NCBI GenBank assembly: GCA_003576685.1
Contig: QOZR01000003.1
Span: 372,001-436,000, forward strand
Length of the DNA: 64,000 bases
Direction: 5' to 3'
Source of the DNA: Virgifigura deserti
Lineage (GTDB): Bacteria; Pseudomonadota; Alphaproteobacteria; Dongiales; Dongiaceae
Numbering within the stretch: position 1 is the stretch's first letter; each line of letters opens with the position of its first letter. Under the pieces are notes generated by a model, which saw nothing but the letters and a program-made list of their open reading frames with translations, had not been told where the DNA came from and did not search any database. Positions 54,228 through 63,569 of this stretch are shown in pieces. The position numbers and the translations under genes were made by a program.

Positions 54228-54246
54228 ATATATCACTCTGATATAT
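54228..54246. promoter_or_regulatory. Candidate PadR operator
   Basis: ATATATCA-ctc-TGATATAT is a perfect 8-base inverted repeat 51 bases before the padR-type ATG. A further GATATATC lies at 54270-54277, just before the ribosome binding site. Confidence 0.6.
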
Positions 54247-54297
54247 GCTATTGCGATCTATTTCAGGTCGATATATCAAACGCCCGCGAGGTGTTGA

Positions 54298-54855
54298 ATG
54301 GATGCAAGAACCCTATGTCTCGGCGTGCTGCAGCTCGGTGACGCGAGCGGCTATGAGATCAAGAAGGTCTTCGAGGAAGGCGTTCTAAGCCATATCTACG
54401 AAACGAGCTTCGGCTCGATCTATCCGGCCTTGAACAGGCTGGTCGAGGACGGTCTCGCCATCTGCACCGAAATGCCGCAGGACAAACGACCGGACAAGAA
54501 AGTCTACAGCATTACGCCGGCGGGCCGCGCGGCGCTGGCTGCGGCCCTGCAGCAGGTCCCCGCACCGGACCGGATCCGGTCGGATTTCCTGTTCATCCTG
54601 ATGTTCGGGCATCTGGTTCCACGCCCGCATCTGGAACGGCTGATAGACCAGCGGATCAACTGGTACCGGGACACCCTCGCCCGGATCGACAAATGCGACA
54701 CCGCGAATTGGTCGGCCAGCGCCCAGTTATTTGCCGGGCTCGGCCGGACCGTATTCACGGCCGCCGCCGAGTATCTTGAGCAGAACAGGCATCTCCTCGA
54801 GCAACAGGAGAGCCCGACAGACCGGAACGGGCCTGCCGCGGCCGTAGCCGAGTGA
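54298..54855 (+). CDS. PadR family transcriptional regulator
   Basis: A 185-residue repressor. LCLGVLQLGDASGYEIKKVF, SFGSIYPALNRLVEDGLAIC and DKKVYSITPAGRAALAAALQ form the PadR winged helix; a C-terminal helical dimer domain follows (VPRPHLERLIDQRINWYRDT). AGGTG precedes the ATG. It is 90 bases before the RND adaptor gene, so it is the likely repressor of that pump. Confidence 0.93.
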   Translation: MDARTLCLGVLQLGDASGYEIKKVFEEGVLSHIYETSFGSIYPALNRLVEDGLAICTEMPQDKRPDKKVYSITPAGRAALAAALQQVPAPDRIRSDFLFILMFGHLVPRPHLERLIDQRINWYRDTLARIDKCDTANWSASAQLFAGLGRTVFTAAAEYLEQNRHLLEQQESPTDRNGPAAAVAE

Positions 54856-54945
54856 CCATCGCCGAGTGACAGAGTGCCGGTCCGCCCGGCGCCGAACCCA
54901 GACGATAGGGCCACCAGACCATGGGGCCAAATGACAGGAAACCAG

Positions 54946-56025
54946 ATGAAGCTCTCTTATGTCATCGCCGGTGGCCTTGCCCTCGCCTCTATCGGCTGGA
55001 TTCTGTCCGGTCAGCTTGGGACCGAGGATAAGGCGGCGGCAGCACCGCCCCCACAGGCCAAGGCCGAGGCCGCCCTGCCGCAGGTGCGGGTCCGCCAGCA
55101 AGCCGCCGAAGCCCGCACGGCGGAAATCGTCCTGCGCGGCCGCACGGTGGCCTCGCGAAGCGTCGAGATCAGCGCCGAGACACGCGGTCGGGTCGCAGAA
55201 GTCTTCGTCGAGAAAGGGGCCGTCGTCGCGGCAGGAGACCCGCTGGTGCGGCTGGATCGCGAGGACCGCGAAGCGCGGCTTCGTCAGGTCAAGGCGCTGG
55301 AAGCGCAGCGCCGCATCGAGTACGAGGCCGCCGCGCAACTCTCCAAGAAGGGCTATCGGGCCGAGACCGCGCTCGCCGACTCGAAGGCGAAGCTTGAGGA
55401 GGCACGGGCGGCGGTCGCCGGCATGGAAATCGACATCGCCCACACCCTGATCCGTGCGCCGTTCGACGGCGTCGTCGACGCGCGGCAGGCGGAAATCGGC
55501 GACTTCGTCGATATGGGCGATCCGGTGGCCCTGCTCGTCGACCTCGACCCGATCCTCATGGTCGGGCAGATTTCCGAACGCGACGTCAGCAAGATCGCGC
55601 CGGGCGATCCCGGAACGGCGACGCTGGTCAGCGGCGATATGGTGCACGGCAAGGTGCGCTATATCTCAAGCGTCGCCGACGAAACGACCCGAACTTTCCG
55701 GATCGAGCTGGAAGCCGACAATTCCAACCGGCAGGTCGTCCAGGGACTCTCCGCCGAGTTGCACCTGCCGGTGAAGGAGCTGCCGGCCCATCGCATATCG
55801 CCGGCGATCCTGACGCTGTCCGAAACCGGCGAGATCGGCGTCAAGACGGTGAACGCCGACAACATCGTCGAGTTTCAACCGGTGCAGATCATCGACGACG
55901 GCCCGGACGGGCTGTGGATCGCGGGGCTGCCGCCGACAGTCACCCTTATCACCGTCGGCCAGGAATATGTGACGCCCGGTCAGCGCGTGGAGCCGGTTCC
56001 GGAAAGCGGAGTCGGCCAATCATGA
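54946..56025 (+). CDS. RND efflux periplasmic adaptor
   Basis: A 359-residue membrane-fusion protein. The N-terminal anchor is KLSYVIAGGLALASIGWILS. The split lipoyl domain is VEISAETRGRVAEVFVEKGA and DIAHTLIRAPFDGVVDARQA, with a short helical hairpin between (LEAQRRIEYEAAAQLSKKGY). Beta-barrel text follows (PGDPGTATLVSGDMVHGKVR). ATGs at 54931 and 54946 are possible. The stop overlaps the pump gene start (ATGA). Confidence 0.93.
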   Translation: MKLSYVIAGGLALASIGWILSGQLGTEDKAAAAPPPQAKAEAALPQVRVRQQAAEARTAEIVLRGRTVASRSVEISAETRGRVAEVFVEKGAVVAAGDPLVRLDREDREARLRQVKALEAQRRIEYEAAAQLSKKGYRAETALADSKAKLEEARAAVAGMEIDIAHTLIRAPFDGVVDARQAEIGDFVDMGDPVALLVDLDPILMVGQISERDVSKIAPGDPGTATLVSGDMVHGKVRYISSVADETTRTFRIELEADNSNRQVVQGLSAELHLPVKELPAHRISPAILTLSETGEIGVKTVNADNIVEFQPVQIIDDGPDGLWIAGLPPTVTLITVGQEYVTPGQRVEPVPESGVGQS

Positions 56026-59000
56026 ACGCGATCATCGACGCCGCGCTCAGCCACGCGCGCACGGTCATTACCGGGCTGGTCCTGCTGCTGATCGCCGGGA
56101 TCGTGACCTATCGGGACATGCCCAAGGAATCCGATCCGGACATCAACATCCCGATCATCTACGTATCGATGTCGCTGGAGGGCATCGCCCCCGAGGATGC
56201 CGAACGCCTGCTGCTGCGGCCGATGGAGCAGGAGCTCCGGCAGATCGAAGGGGTGAAGGAGATGCGCTCGACCGCCTATCAGGGCGGTGGCAATGTCGTG
56301 CTCGAATTCGGCGCCGGCTTCGACGCGGACAAAGCGCTCACCGACGTGCGCGAGCAGGTCGATCTCGCCAAGGCCGAGCTTCCGGAAGACGCCGACGAGC
56401 CGACCGTCAATGAGGTGAATGTCGGCCTGTTTCCGGTCCTCGTCGTCAGCCTGTCGGGCGACGTGCCCGAGCGCACCTTGCTGACCTTGGCGCAGCGGCT
56501 GCAGGACGAGATCGAGGGGCTGAGCGGCGTGCTGGAGGCGAATATCTCCGGTGACCGCGAGGAAGTGGTCGAGCTGATCATCGACCCGCTGCTGATGGAA
56601 AGCTACGGCCTGGATGCCGACGACATCGCCACCCTGGTCGGGCGCAGCAACCGTCTGGTCGCCGCCGGCACAATGGACACCGGCCTCGGCCGGTTTGCGA
56701 TCAAAGTCCCGGGGCTGTTCGAGGAAGCCGACGATATCCTCGGCATGCCGCTGAAGGTCAGTGGCGAGGCCGTCGTCCGCGTCGGCGACATCGCCGAGCT
56801 GCGCAGCACCTACAAGGATCCGGAGAGCTATGCCCGGATCGACGGGCAGCCGGCGATCGGGCTCGAGATCTCGAAGCGGACCGGCGAGAACATCATCGAG
56901 ACGATCGAACGGGTTCGCGCGACTGTCGAGGCCGAGCGCCGGTACTGGCCGGAGCAGATCGAGGTGACCTACTCGCAGGACCGCTCGACCGATATCCGTA
57001 CCATGCTGAAGGACCTCGAGAACAATCTGATCAGCGCCGTGCTGCTGGTGATGATCGTGGTCGTCGCGGCGCTTGGCGTGCGCAGCGCCGGACTGGTCGG
57101 CGTCGCTATACCGGGGGCGTTCCTGATCGGCATTCTGGTGCTGGCCCTCGGTGGACTTACCATCAACATCGTGGTTCTGTTCAGCCTGATTCTCGCCGTC
57201 GGCATGCTGGTGGACGGTGCGATCGTGATGACCGAGTTCGCCGACCGGAAGATGGTCGAAGGGCTGCCGAAGCGCGAAGCCTATCGCCTCGCGGCGCAGC
57301 GGATGGCATGGCCGATCATCGCGTCCACGGCGACGACGCTCGCCGCCTTCATTCCGCTGATGTTCTGGCCCGACGTTGTCGGCGAATTCATGAGCTTCCT
57401 GCCGATCACGCTGACGGCGACGCTGACAGCATCGCTGCTGATGGCGCTGATCTTCATTCCGACGCTGGGCGCGGTCTTCGGCAAAGCCGGCTCCGCCGGC
57501 AGCGCGACGATGAAGGCGCTGGCGCGCGGCGAGGAGGGCGACCTGCGGGAGGTCGGCGGCTTCACCGGCGGCTATGTGCGCGTGCTGAACGCCGCGCTCC
57601 GGCATCCGGGCAAGGTGGTCCTCGTGGCGGTCGCGATGCTGGTCGGCGTGCAACTCTATTACGCGACGCACGGCCACGGCGTCGAGTTCTTCCCCGATGT
57701 TGAGCCGGAGACCGCGATTCTTCAGATCCACGGCCGCGGCAACCTGTCGATCGACGAGCGGGACACGTTGGTCCGGCAGGTGGAAGCCGACATCTTCGCC
57801 ATGCAGAAAGAGCGCGGCGAGTTCGATACGATCTACGCGGTGTCGCTGGCGAACGCCGGCACCAGCGGCCAGGACGTGGCGGAAGACGTCATCGGCACCA
57901 TCCAGCTCGAGTTCACGGAGTGGGACCAGCGTCGCCCCGCCGATGCGATCATTGCGGAAATCCGCGAACGCACGGCCGACCTCGCCGGCATCATCGTCGA
58001 GCCGCACGAGCAGGAAGGCGGGCCGCAGGCCGGCAAGCCCATCCATGTCGAGCTGTCCTCACGCTTTCCCGAGTTGCTGGCTCCGGCCGCCGCGACGGTG
58101 CGCGCCCATCTGGAGGGCATGACCGGGCTGATCGACATCGAGGACAGTCGCCCCGTTCCCGGCATCGAGTGGCAGATCGAGGTCGATCGGGCCGAGGCCG
58201 CGAAATACGGCGTCGACGTGACGACCGTGGGAAACTACATCCAGCTCGTCACCAAAGGGCTGAGGTTCGCCGACTATCGACCCGACGGCAGCGACGACGA
58301 GGTCGACATCGTCGCCCGCTTCCCGGAACGGGCGCGCAGCATCAGCGAACTCGATCAGATTCGCGTCCCAACCGGTGACGGCTTTGCGCCGATCAGCAAT
58401 TTCGTCACCCGCGCCGCCAAGCCGAAAGTCGGGCTGATCAACCGCGTCGACGGCGAGCGCGTGCTGAGCGTGAAGGCCGACGTGCAGTCCGGCGTACTGG
58501 CGGACGACAAGGTTCGAGAGATCCGAAGCTGGCTGAGCGGAGCCGGGCTCGACTCGCGGATCGACGTGACGTTCAAGGGCGAGGACGAGGACCAGCGCAA
58601 CTCGCAGGCCTTCCTGATGAAGGCCTTTGTCGTCGCCCTGTTCATCATGGCGATCATCTTGATCACCCAGTTCAACAGCTTCTACAGCGCCGGGCTGATC
58701 CTGTCGGCGGTGATCATGTCGACGATCGGCGTGATGGTCGGGCTTCTGGTCACGAACCAACCATTCGGCATTGTTATGAGCGGCATCGGCGTGATCGCGC
58801 TCGCCGGGATCGTCGTCAACAACAACATCATCCTGATCGACACCTTCGATCAGCTGAGGGATTCCGCTCCCTCGCCGTTCGAGGCGCTGCTGCGGACCGG
58901 CGCGCAGCGCCTGCGCCCGGTGATGCTGACCACGATCACGACGATCCTGAGCCTGATCCCGATGGTCCTCGGCATCAATATCGACTTCGCCAGCCGCGAG

Positions 59001-59228
59001 GTGGCGATCGGGGCGCCGTCGACGCAGTGGTGGACGCAGTTGTCGACGGCGATCGTGTTCGGCCTCGCCTTCGCCACGCCTCTCACCCTGATCGTCACGC
59101 CGTCCGCTCTGATGGTCCGGGAAAACCTGCGGGCCTGGCGCGCCCGGCGGCGTGCCGCGCGTGGCGGGACGACCGACGAGATGCCGTCGGCGCCTTCGCC
59201 GATCCTGCATCAAGAGGCCGCCGAGTAG
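56022..59228 (+). CDS. RND family efflux permease
   Basis: A 1068-residue AcrB-type pump: MNAIIDAALSHARTVITGLV, then the first periplasmic loop (DMPKESDPDINIPIIYVSMS). The TM4 proton-relay region reads VGMLVDGAIVMTEFADRK, keeping the first Asp but with Gly where AcrB has a second Asp. Other landmarks are PIIASTATTLAAFIPLMFWP and GIVVNNNIILIDTFDQL in the second half. There is no outer-membrane channel gene, so a shared TolC-like protein is expected. Confidence 0.93.
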   Translation: MNAIIDAALSHARTVITGLVLLLIAGIVTYRDMPKESDPDINIPIIYVSMSLEGIAPEDAERLLLRPMEQELRQIEGVKEMRSTAYQGGGNVVLEFGAGFDADKALTDVREQVDLAKAELPEDADEPTVNEVNVGLFPVLVVSLSGDVPERTLLTLAQRLQDEIEGLSGVLEANISGDREEVVELIIDPLLMESYGLDADDIATLVGRSNRLVAAGTMDTGLGRFAIKVPGLFEEADDILGMPLKVSGEAVVRVGDIAELRSTYKDPESYARIDGQPAIGLEISKRTGENIIETIERVRATVEAERRYWPEQIEVTYSQDRSTDIRTMLKDLENNLISAVLLVMIVVVAALGVRSAGLVGVAIPGAFLIGILVLALGGLTINIVVLFSLILAVGMLVDGAIVMTEFADRKMVEGLPKREAYRLAAQRMAWPIIASTATTLAAFIPLMFWPDVVGEFMSFLPITLTATLTASLLMALIFIPTLGAVFGKAGSAGSATMKALARGEEGDLREVGGFTGGYVRVLNAALRHPGKVVLVAVAMLVGVQLYYATHGHGVEFFPDVEPETAILQIHGRGNLSIDERDTLVRQVEADIFAMQKERGEFDTIYAVSLANAGTSGQDVAEDVIGTIQLEFTEWDQRRPADAIIAEIRERTADLAGIIVEPHEQEGGPQAGKPIHVELSSRFPELLAPAAATVRAHLEGMTGLIDIEDSRPVPGIEWQIEVDRAEAAKYGVDVTTVGNYIQLVTKGLRFADYRPDGSDDEVDIVARFPERARSISELDQIRVPTGDGFAPISNFVTRAAKPKVGLINRVDGERVLSVKADVQSGVLADDKVREIRSWLSGAGLDSRIDVTFKGEDEDQRNSQAFLMKAFVVALFIMAIILITQFNSFYSAGLILSAVIMSTIGVMVGLLVTNQPFGIVMSGIGVIALAGIVVNNNIILIDTFDQLRDSAPSPFEALLRTGAQRLRPVMLTTITTILSLIPMVLGINIDFASREVAIGAPSTQWWTQLSTAIVFGLAFATPLTLIVTPSALMVRENLRAWRARRRAARGGTTDEMPSAPSPILHQEAAE

Positions 59229-59249
59229 GGGCGGGTTTCAAACCCGCCC
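59229..59249. terminator. Bidirectional hairpin between convergent genes
   Basis: GGGCGGGTTT-c-AAACCCGCCC, a perfect 10-base palindrome starting immediately after the RND stop. Its last base is also the last base of the histidine kinase stop codon on the other strand. Confidence 0.7.
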
Positions 59250-61924
59250 TACCGATCGAGGGCGGTCCGGATCGTCTCCGCGAGATCGGCCGGGCGGTAG
59301 GGCTTCCTCAGAATCTCCACGGCCTCGGCAAGCCGCTCCCGCTCGACGAGGCTGGAAGCATAGCCGGTCGTGAGCACCACGCGCAGGGCCGGGTGCCGTT
59401 CGCGTGCCTGCTGGGCGAGGTCGACGCCGCTCAGAGAACCGGGCATCACGACGTCCGTGAACAGCAGGTCGATATCCGGCCGCGCCATCAGTAGCGGCAG
59501 GGCTGCGTCACCCGTCGCCGCCTCCAGCACCTTATAGCCGAGGTCGCCCAGGACCGAGACGGCGAGCGCCCGCACGTCGGCATCGTCCTCGACGACCAGC
59601 AACGTCTCGCTGCCGGACCGCGACTCCCCCTGTGGCGCCCGGCTCTCGGGCGCCTCGCTTGCGCTCGTTCCGGCAAACGGCAGATAGATCCGGACGGTCG
59701 TACCCTCGCCTTCAGCGCTCTGAATTGTGACATGCCCATTCGACTGCCGGACGAAGCCGTAGACCATGCTGAGGCCGAGCCCGGTGCCCTTGCCGACATC
59801 CTTGGTCGTGAAGAACGGCTCAAACGCCCGCAGCACCATGTCGGGCGGCATGCCCAGGCCGGTGTCGCAGACAGCGATCTGCGCATAGCGGCCCGGAGCC
59901 AGATCGGGATGTTGCGACGCATTCTCGGCGTCGAGCAGGAGGTTGGCGGTCTCGATCGTGATCCGACCGCCGTCCGGCATCGCGTCGCGCGCGTTGATCA
60001 CCAAGTTCAGCACCGCGTTCTCGAGCTGGTTCTGATCCGCCATCGCCGGCCACAGATCCGGCGACAGGATCGTGCGAACCTCTATCCGTTCGCCGGCGGT
60101 CCGGCGGAACAGGTCCTCCATTCCGGTCACGACTTGGTTCAGATCGATCGCCCGCGGTCGAAGCCTCTGCCGGCGCGAGAAAGCAAGGAGCTGCTGGGTC
60201 AGCTTCTCGGCGCGATCGGCGGCGAGCGACGCCATGGAAACGAGTCGGAGCAGGCGCGGCTGCTCGCCCAGCTTGCCGCGCAGTAGATCGAGATTTCCGG
60301 CGATAACGGTGAGCAGGTTGTTGAAGTCGTGCGCGATGCCGCCCGTCAGCTTGCCGACCGCCTCCATCTTCTGCGACTGCCGAAGCGCCTCCTCGGCCTG
60401 TTGGCGCTCGGCGACTTCAGTCGTCAGCTGCCGCGTCCGCTCCTCCACCAGCCTTTCCAGATGATCGCGATGCCGCGCCAGCTCCCTCTCCGCCCGCTTC
60501 CGCTCCGTGATGTCGCGAAAATAGACCGAGAGACCGCTCGAGCTGGGATAGATGTTCAGCTGAATCCACTGGTCGAGCACCGCGGAAACCGTCTCGATAT
60601 CCACGGCGGATCGCTCCTTGGCGGCGCGGCGAAGCGCCCGCTCGGATTTACTGCCCAGGGATTGCGGGAACTCCTCCCACAGGACCTTCCCGATCAGCGA
60701 CTCCCGGGGCCGTCCCCATACTTGTTCGGCCCTGCGGTTGACGTAAGTGAAGCGCCAGTCCGCATCGAGCGCATAGAAGGCATCGCTGATGCTCTCGAGG
60801 ATCTCGACGGTGCGCTCGTGCGAGGCGCGCAGCGCCTCCTCCGCCCGGTCGCGCTCGTCGGCGCGTTGCCGAAGACGTTCATCGGCCTTGCGGAGTGCCC
60901 ATCCCACCGCGTCGACTTCTCGAACGCCAGGTGTCGGATCGCCTGGCGTGCGGCCACGCCCGAGCGCCAGCGCGGCAGCCGACAGCGATCCGATCGGACG
61001 GGCGATCCGCCGCCCCAGAAGCAGGGCAAGCCCGATGCCGGCCAAGACGAGTACCGTTCCGCCGGCAATGAGCATTAGCAGCGACCGGTACAGCGGCGTG
61101 TCGATCGCCGACTCGGGCACGCCGATCGCGACGGTCCAGCCCGAGATCGGCGAGCGGGCGAAAGCCGTGTAGACGGGGATGCCTTCCCTGCTGACATGCG
61201 GGAACGAACCGTCGACAGCCTGGCCCATCTTCGCCAGAAGAGACGGATTCACCGGCTCACCAATGAACCGCTCCGGGGAGATCGACCGTGCCACGATCGT
61301 GCCCTTCCGATCACTGATCGACGCGAGCCAATCCGGCGGAAGCTGTTGCTCCGCCAGCAGAGTGGACAAGCGGTCCGGCGTGATGGCCGTGCTGAGGTCG
61401 TAAACCACCTCGCCATCGCGAAACACCGGCACGTCGATGGCGAGGAGCCGACGATTGGTCGGAACGCCGACATAGAGGTCGGAGATCTGCGGCTGGCCGG
61501 TTTCGAACACCCGATCGAGCAGTTCCAGATTGGGTCGGCGCGGGAGCGGATCGCCGAACGGCCGGCGCGTGGTGACGAGCTGTTGGCCCGTGGCGTCGAA
61601 GAGGACAATGCCCCCGTCGACATCAAGGACTCTTGCCGCTTCCGTCGCTTGCTGGTGAAAAGTGACCAGATCACTATCCTGGAGTGACGGCGAGGTGGCG
61701 AGCAGCTTCATCGCCGCCTTAGTGTTCTCCAACTCGCGATCCACGGCGGCGGAAATCAGATGGACCCGTTCGCTCAATTGGTTCTCGGCCACGGCGAACT
61801 CGGACTGGGAGAAGCGCAGCAGGACGAACGCCGAGAACGCCAGCACGGGAAGCATGGCGACGATGACGAGAAGGATCAGGTGAGAGCGGAGCGCAAGACT
61901 GCGCCTCTTCGGCCAAGCGGACAA
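59249..61924 (-). CDS. Hybrid sensor histidine kinase
   Basis: An 891-residue membrane sensor from a TTG preceded by GAGGAA. TM1 (LILLVIVAMLPVLAFSAFVL) and TM2 (LLMLIAGGTVLVLAGIGLAL) flank a double-cache-like periplasmic domain (about 40-275). A HAMP-like segment, a PAS domain (ILESISDAFYALDADWRFTY) and a coiled linker follow. The HisKA box is GKLTGGIAHDFNNLLTVIAG, and the ATPase has NLVINARDAMPDGG and GKGTGLGLSMVYGFV. A C-terminal receiver (LLVVEDDADVRALAVSVLGD; phosphoacceptor in LFTDVVMPG) ends the protein. No DNA-binding regulator is adjacent, so output is unknown. Confidence 0.93.
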   Translation of the reverse strand: MSAWPKRRSLALRSHLILLVIVAMLPVLAFSAFVLLRFSQSEFAVAENQLSERVHLISAAVDRELENTKAAMKLLATSPSLQDSDLVTFHQQATEAARVLDVDGGIVLFDATGQQLVTTRRPFGDPLPRRPNLELLDRVFETGQPQISDLYVGVPTNRRLLAIDVPVFRDGEVVYDLSTAITPDRLSTLLAEQQLPPDWLASISDRKGTIVARSISPERFIGEPVNPSLLAKMGQAVDGSFPHVSREGIPVYTAFARSPISGWTVAIGVPESAIDTPLYRSLLMLIAGGTVLVLAGIGLALLLGRRIARPIGSLSAAALALGRGRTPGDPTPGVREVDAVGWALRKADERLRQRADERDRAEEALRASHERTVEILESISDAFYALDADWRFTYVNRRAEQVWGRPRESLIGKVLWEEFPQSLGSKSERALRRAAKERSAVDIETVSAVLDQWIQLNIYPSSSGLSVYFRDITERKRAERELARHRDHLERLVEERTRQLTTEVAERQQAEEALRQSQKMEAVGKLTGGIAHDFNNLLTVIAGNLDLLRGKLGEQPRLLRLVSMASLAADRAEKLTQQLLAFSRRQRLRPRAIDLNQVVTGMEDLFRRTAGERIEVRTILSPDLWPAMADQNQLENAVLNLVINARDAMPDGGRITIETANLLLDAENASQHPDLAPGRYAQIAVCDTGLGMPPDMVLRAFEPFFTTKDVGKGTGLGLSMVYGFVRQSNGHVTIQSAEGEGTTVRIYLPFAGTSASEAPESRAPQGESRSGSETLLVVEDDADVRALAVSVLGDLGYKVLEAATGDAALPLLMARPDIDLLFTDVVMPGSLSGVDLAQQARERHPALRVVLTTGYASSLVERERLAEAVEILRKPYRPADLAETIRTALDR

Positions 61925-62212
61925 CTGCGTTCCTCGATGACTCTAGATGTCCTAACCAGCCGCGATTTCATCGATCGCCGCAAGATGCATGGTTGGCCGA
62001 CCGAGGGTGTCGGAAGATACCATCGCCTTCGGTCGAGTCTAGCTGTCCGATGGCAAAACATTGCCGGGCGCCGGGATGTCGCCCGGTCGAGGGTCGGCAA
62101 TTCGGGCGCCGGCACACCCCATCGGTGTCGATCATGACTCCGGCGACGTCTCGCCGCCACCGATCGATACGGCTAGGAGGAACGCCTGCGCGGCCGCCGC
62201 CCGTGACAAGGG
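61925..62212. other. 288-base gene-free region before the histidine kinase
   Basis: Between the kdgK-like stop and the kinase start, both on the minus strand. No motif or hairpin stands out; a kinase promoter is expected here. Confidence 0.45.
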
Positions 62213-63154
62213 CTAGCTTCGGGCCGAGCCCGACGTGTTGAGCAAGGCCAGCACCTGCTCGCGCCGCGGAATCGGGGTCACCGCGCCATAGCCCTGCGTC
62301 GACAAGGCTGCGGCGGCATTGGCATAGCGCGCCGCCTCGAACGGATCCCGGCCGGTCGCCAGCACGGCCAGAAATGAGCCGTCGAACGTGTCGCCGGCCC
62401 CCGTCGCATCGACCACCTTGACCGGGTGCCCGGCAATGCGCCGACGCTCTGCGGCGGTCGCGACAAGCGCCCCCTCCGGTCCGAGCTTCAAGGCCACGAG
62501 CGGTGCGCCTAGCTTGAGATAGAAGTCGGCGATCGCATCGGCATCGGTCAGCCCCGTCAAGGCTTCGGCATCCTCGAGACTCGGCAGCAGAACATCGCAT
62601 AGCGGGACCGTCGCATGCGTGATGGCGCGCGCGCGATCGAGCGGCCAGAGCTTCAGGCGCAGATTGGTGTCGTAGGACACCTTCACCCCCTTGGTCCGGG
62701 CGTGCCGCACGGCGGCGAAGACCGTATCCGAAGCGACGGCGCTGATCGCTTGGCTGATGCCCGAGACATGCAGGAACTTGGCGCCGGAGATATAATCGAG
62801 CGGCAGGCTCTCGGGCTTCAGGCGGCTCGCCGCAGAGCCTGCGCGCATATAGGTGAAGACGTGCCCCTTGGGGCCGTGCGAGACGAAATAGATGCCGGTG
62901 TGGGCAACCGGGTCGCGGAGGACCCGGCTCGCATCGACCTCCTCGCGCTGCCAGAGCGTGATGAACGAGTCGCCGAAGGAATCTGCGCCGAGCGCGGTGA
63001 TATACCCCGTCCTCGCGCCCTGCCGGGTAGCGGCGATCGTCACGTTCGACGTATCGCCGCCATGGCCGAGCCGATAGATCGGCTCACCCGTCCGGCTCGG
63101 GTCCTGGTTGAACTCGATGAGCGGTTCGCCGAGCCCGATGATGTCGAGCGCCAT
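62213..63154 (-). CDS. PfkB family sugar kinase, KdgK-like
   Basis: A 313-residue ribokinase-fold kinase. The N-terminus LDIIGLGEPLIEFNQD, substrate motif GGDTSNVTIAATRQGA, VSYDTNLRLKLWPLDRA and the PfkB signature 2 DATGAGDTFDGSFLAVL are present. DTNLR-x-LW is typical of 2-keto-3-deoxygluconate kinases. GGGGGTAGG precedes the ATG. The wrecked dctQ/dctM genes upstream fit a former uronate/keto-sugar uptake operon. Confidence 0.88.
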   Translation of the reverse strand: MALDIIGLGEPLIEFNQDPSRTGEPIYRLGHGGDTSNVTIAATRQGARTGYITALGADSFGDSFITLWQREEVDASRVLRDPVAHTGIYFVSHGPKGHVFTYMRAGSAASRLKPESLPLDYISGAKFLHVSGISQAISAVASDTVFAAVRHARTKGVKVSYDTNLRLKLWPLDRARAITHATVPLCDVLLPSLEDAEALTGLTDADAIADFYLKLGAPLVALKLGPEGALVATAAERRRIAGHPVKVVDATGAGDTFDGSFLAVLATGRDPFEAARYANAAAALSTQGYGAVTPIPRREQVLALLNTSGSARS

Positions 63155-63166
63155 TGACCTACCCCC

Positions 63167-63382
63167 TCACATGCGTCTGCACTTGATGAGGCCCTCGCGC
63201 AGCGGTCCGGCCTCCATGAGAGGAAGGCGGTCGATGCCGCTGAACAGGCGCTGCGGCATCGGCATCGGCGAAAAGCTGCCGCCCCAGCGGAGTGCAGCCA
63301 TGTCCGCCCCGCCTATTGCGATCGAAACGGGAATGCCGATGATCAGGGCGACGGCAAAGACGGAGATAAGAACGGCGATCAT
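63167..63382 (-). pseudogene. TRAP transporter large permease (DctM), N-terminal remnant
   Basis: MIAVLISVFAVALIIGIPVS then GGSFSPMPMPQRLFSGIDRL is the DctM start. Homology ends near residue 56 and the frame stops at 71 codons; an intact DctM has about 430 residues. Confidence 0.8.
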
Positions 63383-63569
63383 GAACGGCCCTGACCGTGC
63401 GTGGTAATCGTAAGGACTTCAAGGTCAGTTCCTCGACCCAGGTGAGTGAGCTGCTGAACAGGTAGCACAGCACGACATTGGTGAAGACGAATACCGTCAT
63501 CACCAGCATAAGACAGTCGACAACGAAGCGGTTGATCGAGACCGAGCCCCGGTCCAAGCGTTCAAGCAT
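63383..63569 (-). pseudogene. TRAP transporter small permease (DctQ), N-terminal remnant
   Basis: MLERLDRGSVSINRFVVDCL, then MLVMTVFVFTNVVLCYLFSS and SLTWVEELT is the first third of DctQ, preceded by AGGGGG. After about 46 residues homology is lost, and the frame then runs out of phase through the dctM remnant. DctQ is normally about 160-190 residues. Confidence 0.78.

Larger units (their letters stand above)
53998..54297. other. Divergent chaB/padR intergenic region
   Basis: A 300-base divergent promoter region holding a three-copy 21-base tandem repeat (54135-54197) and the PadR-type operator (54228-54246). No gene is seen. Confidence 0.6.

Noticed and set aside
55980..58046. A 688-codon minus-strand frame opposite the RND pump
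   Set aside because: His/Asp/Arg-rich shadow of the pump gene; no recognisable fold.
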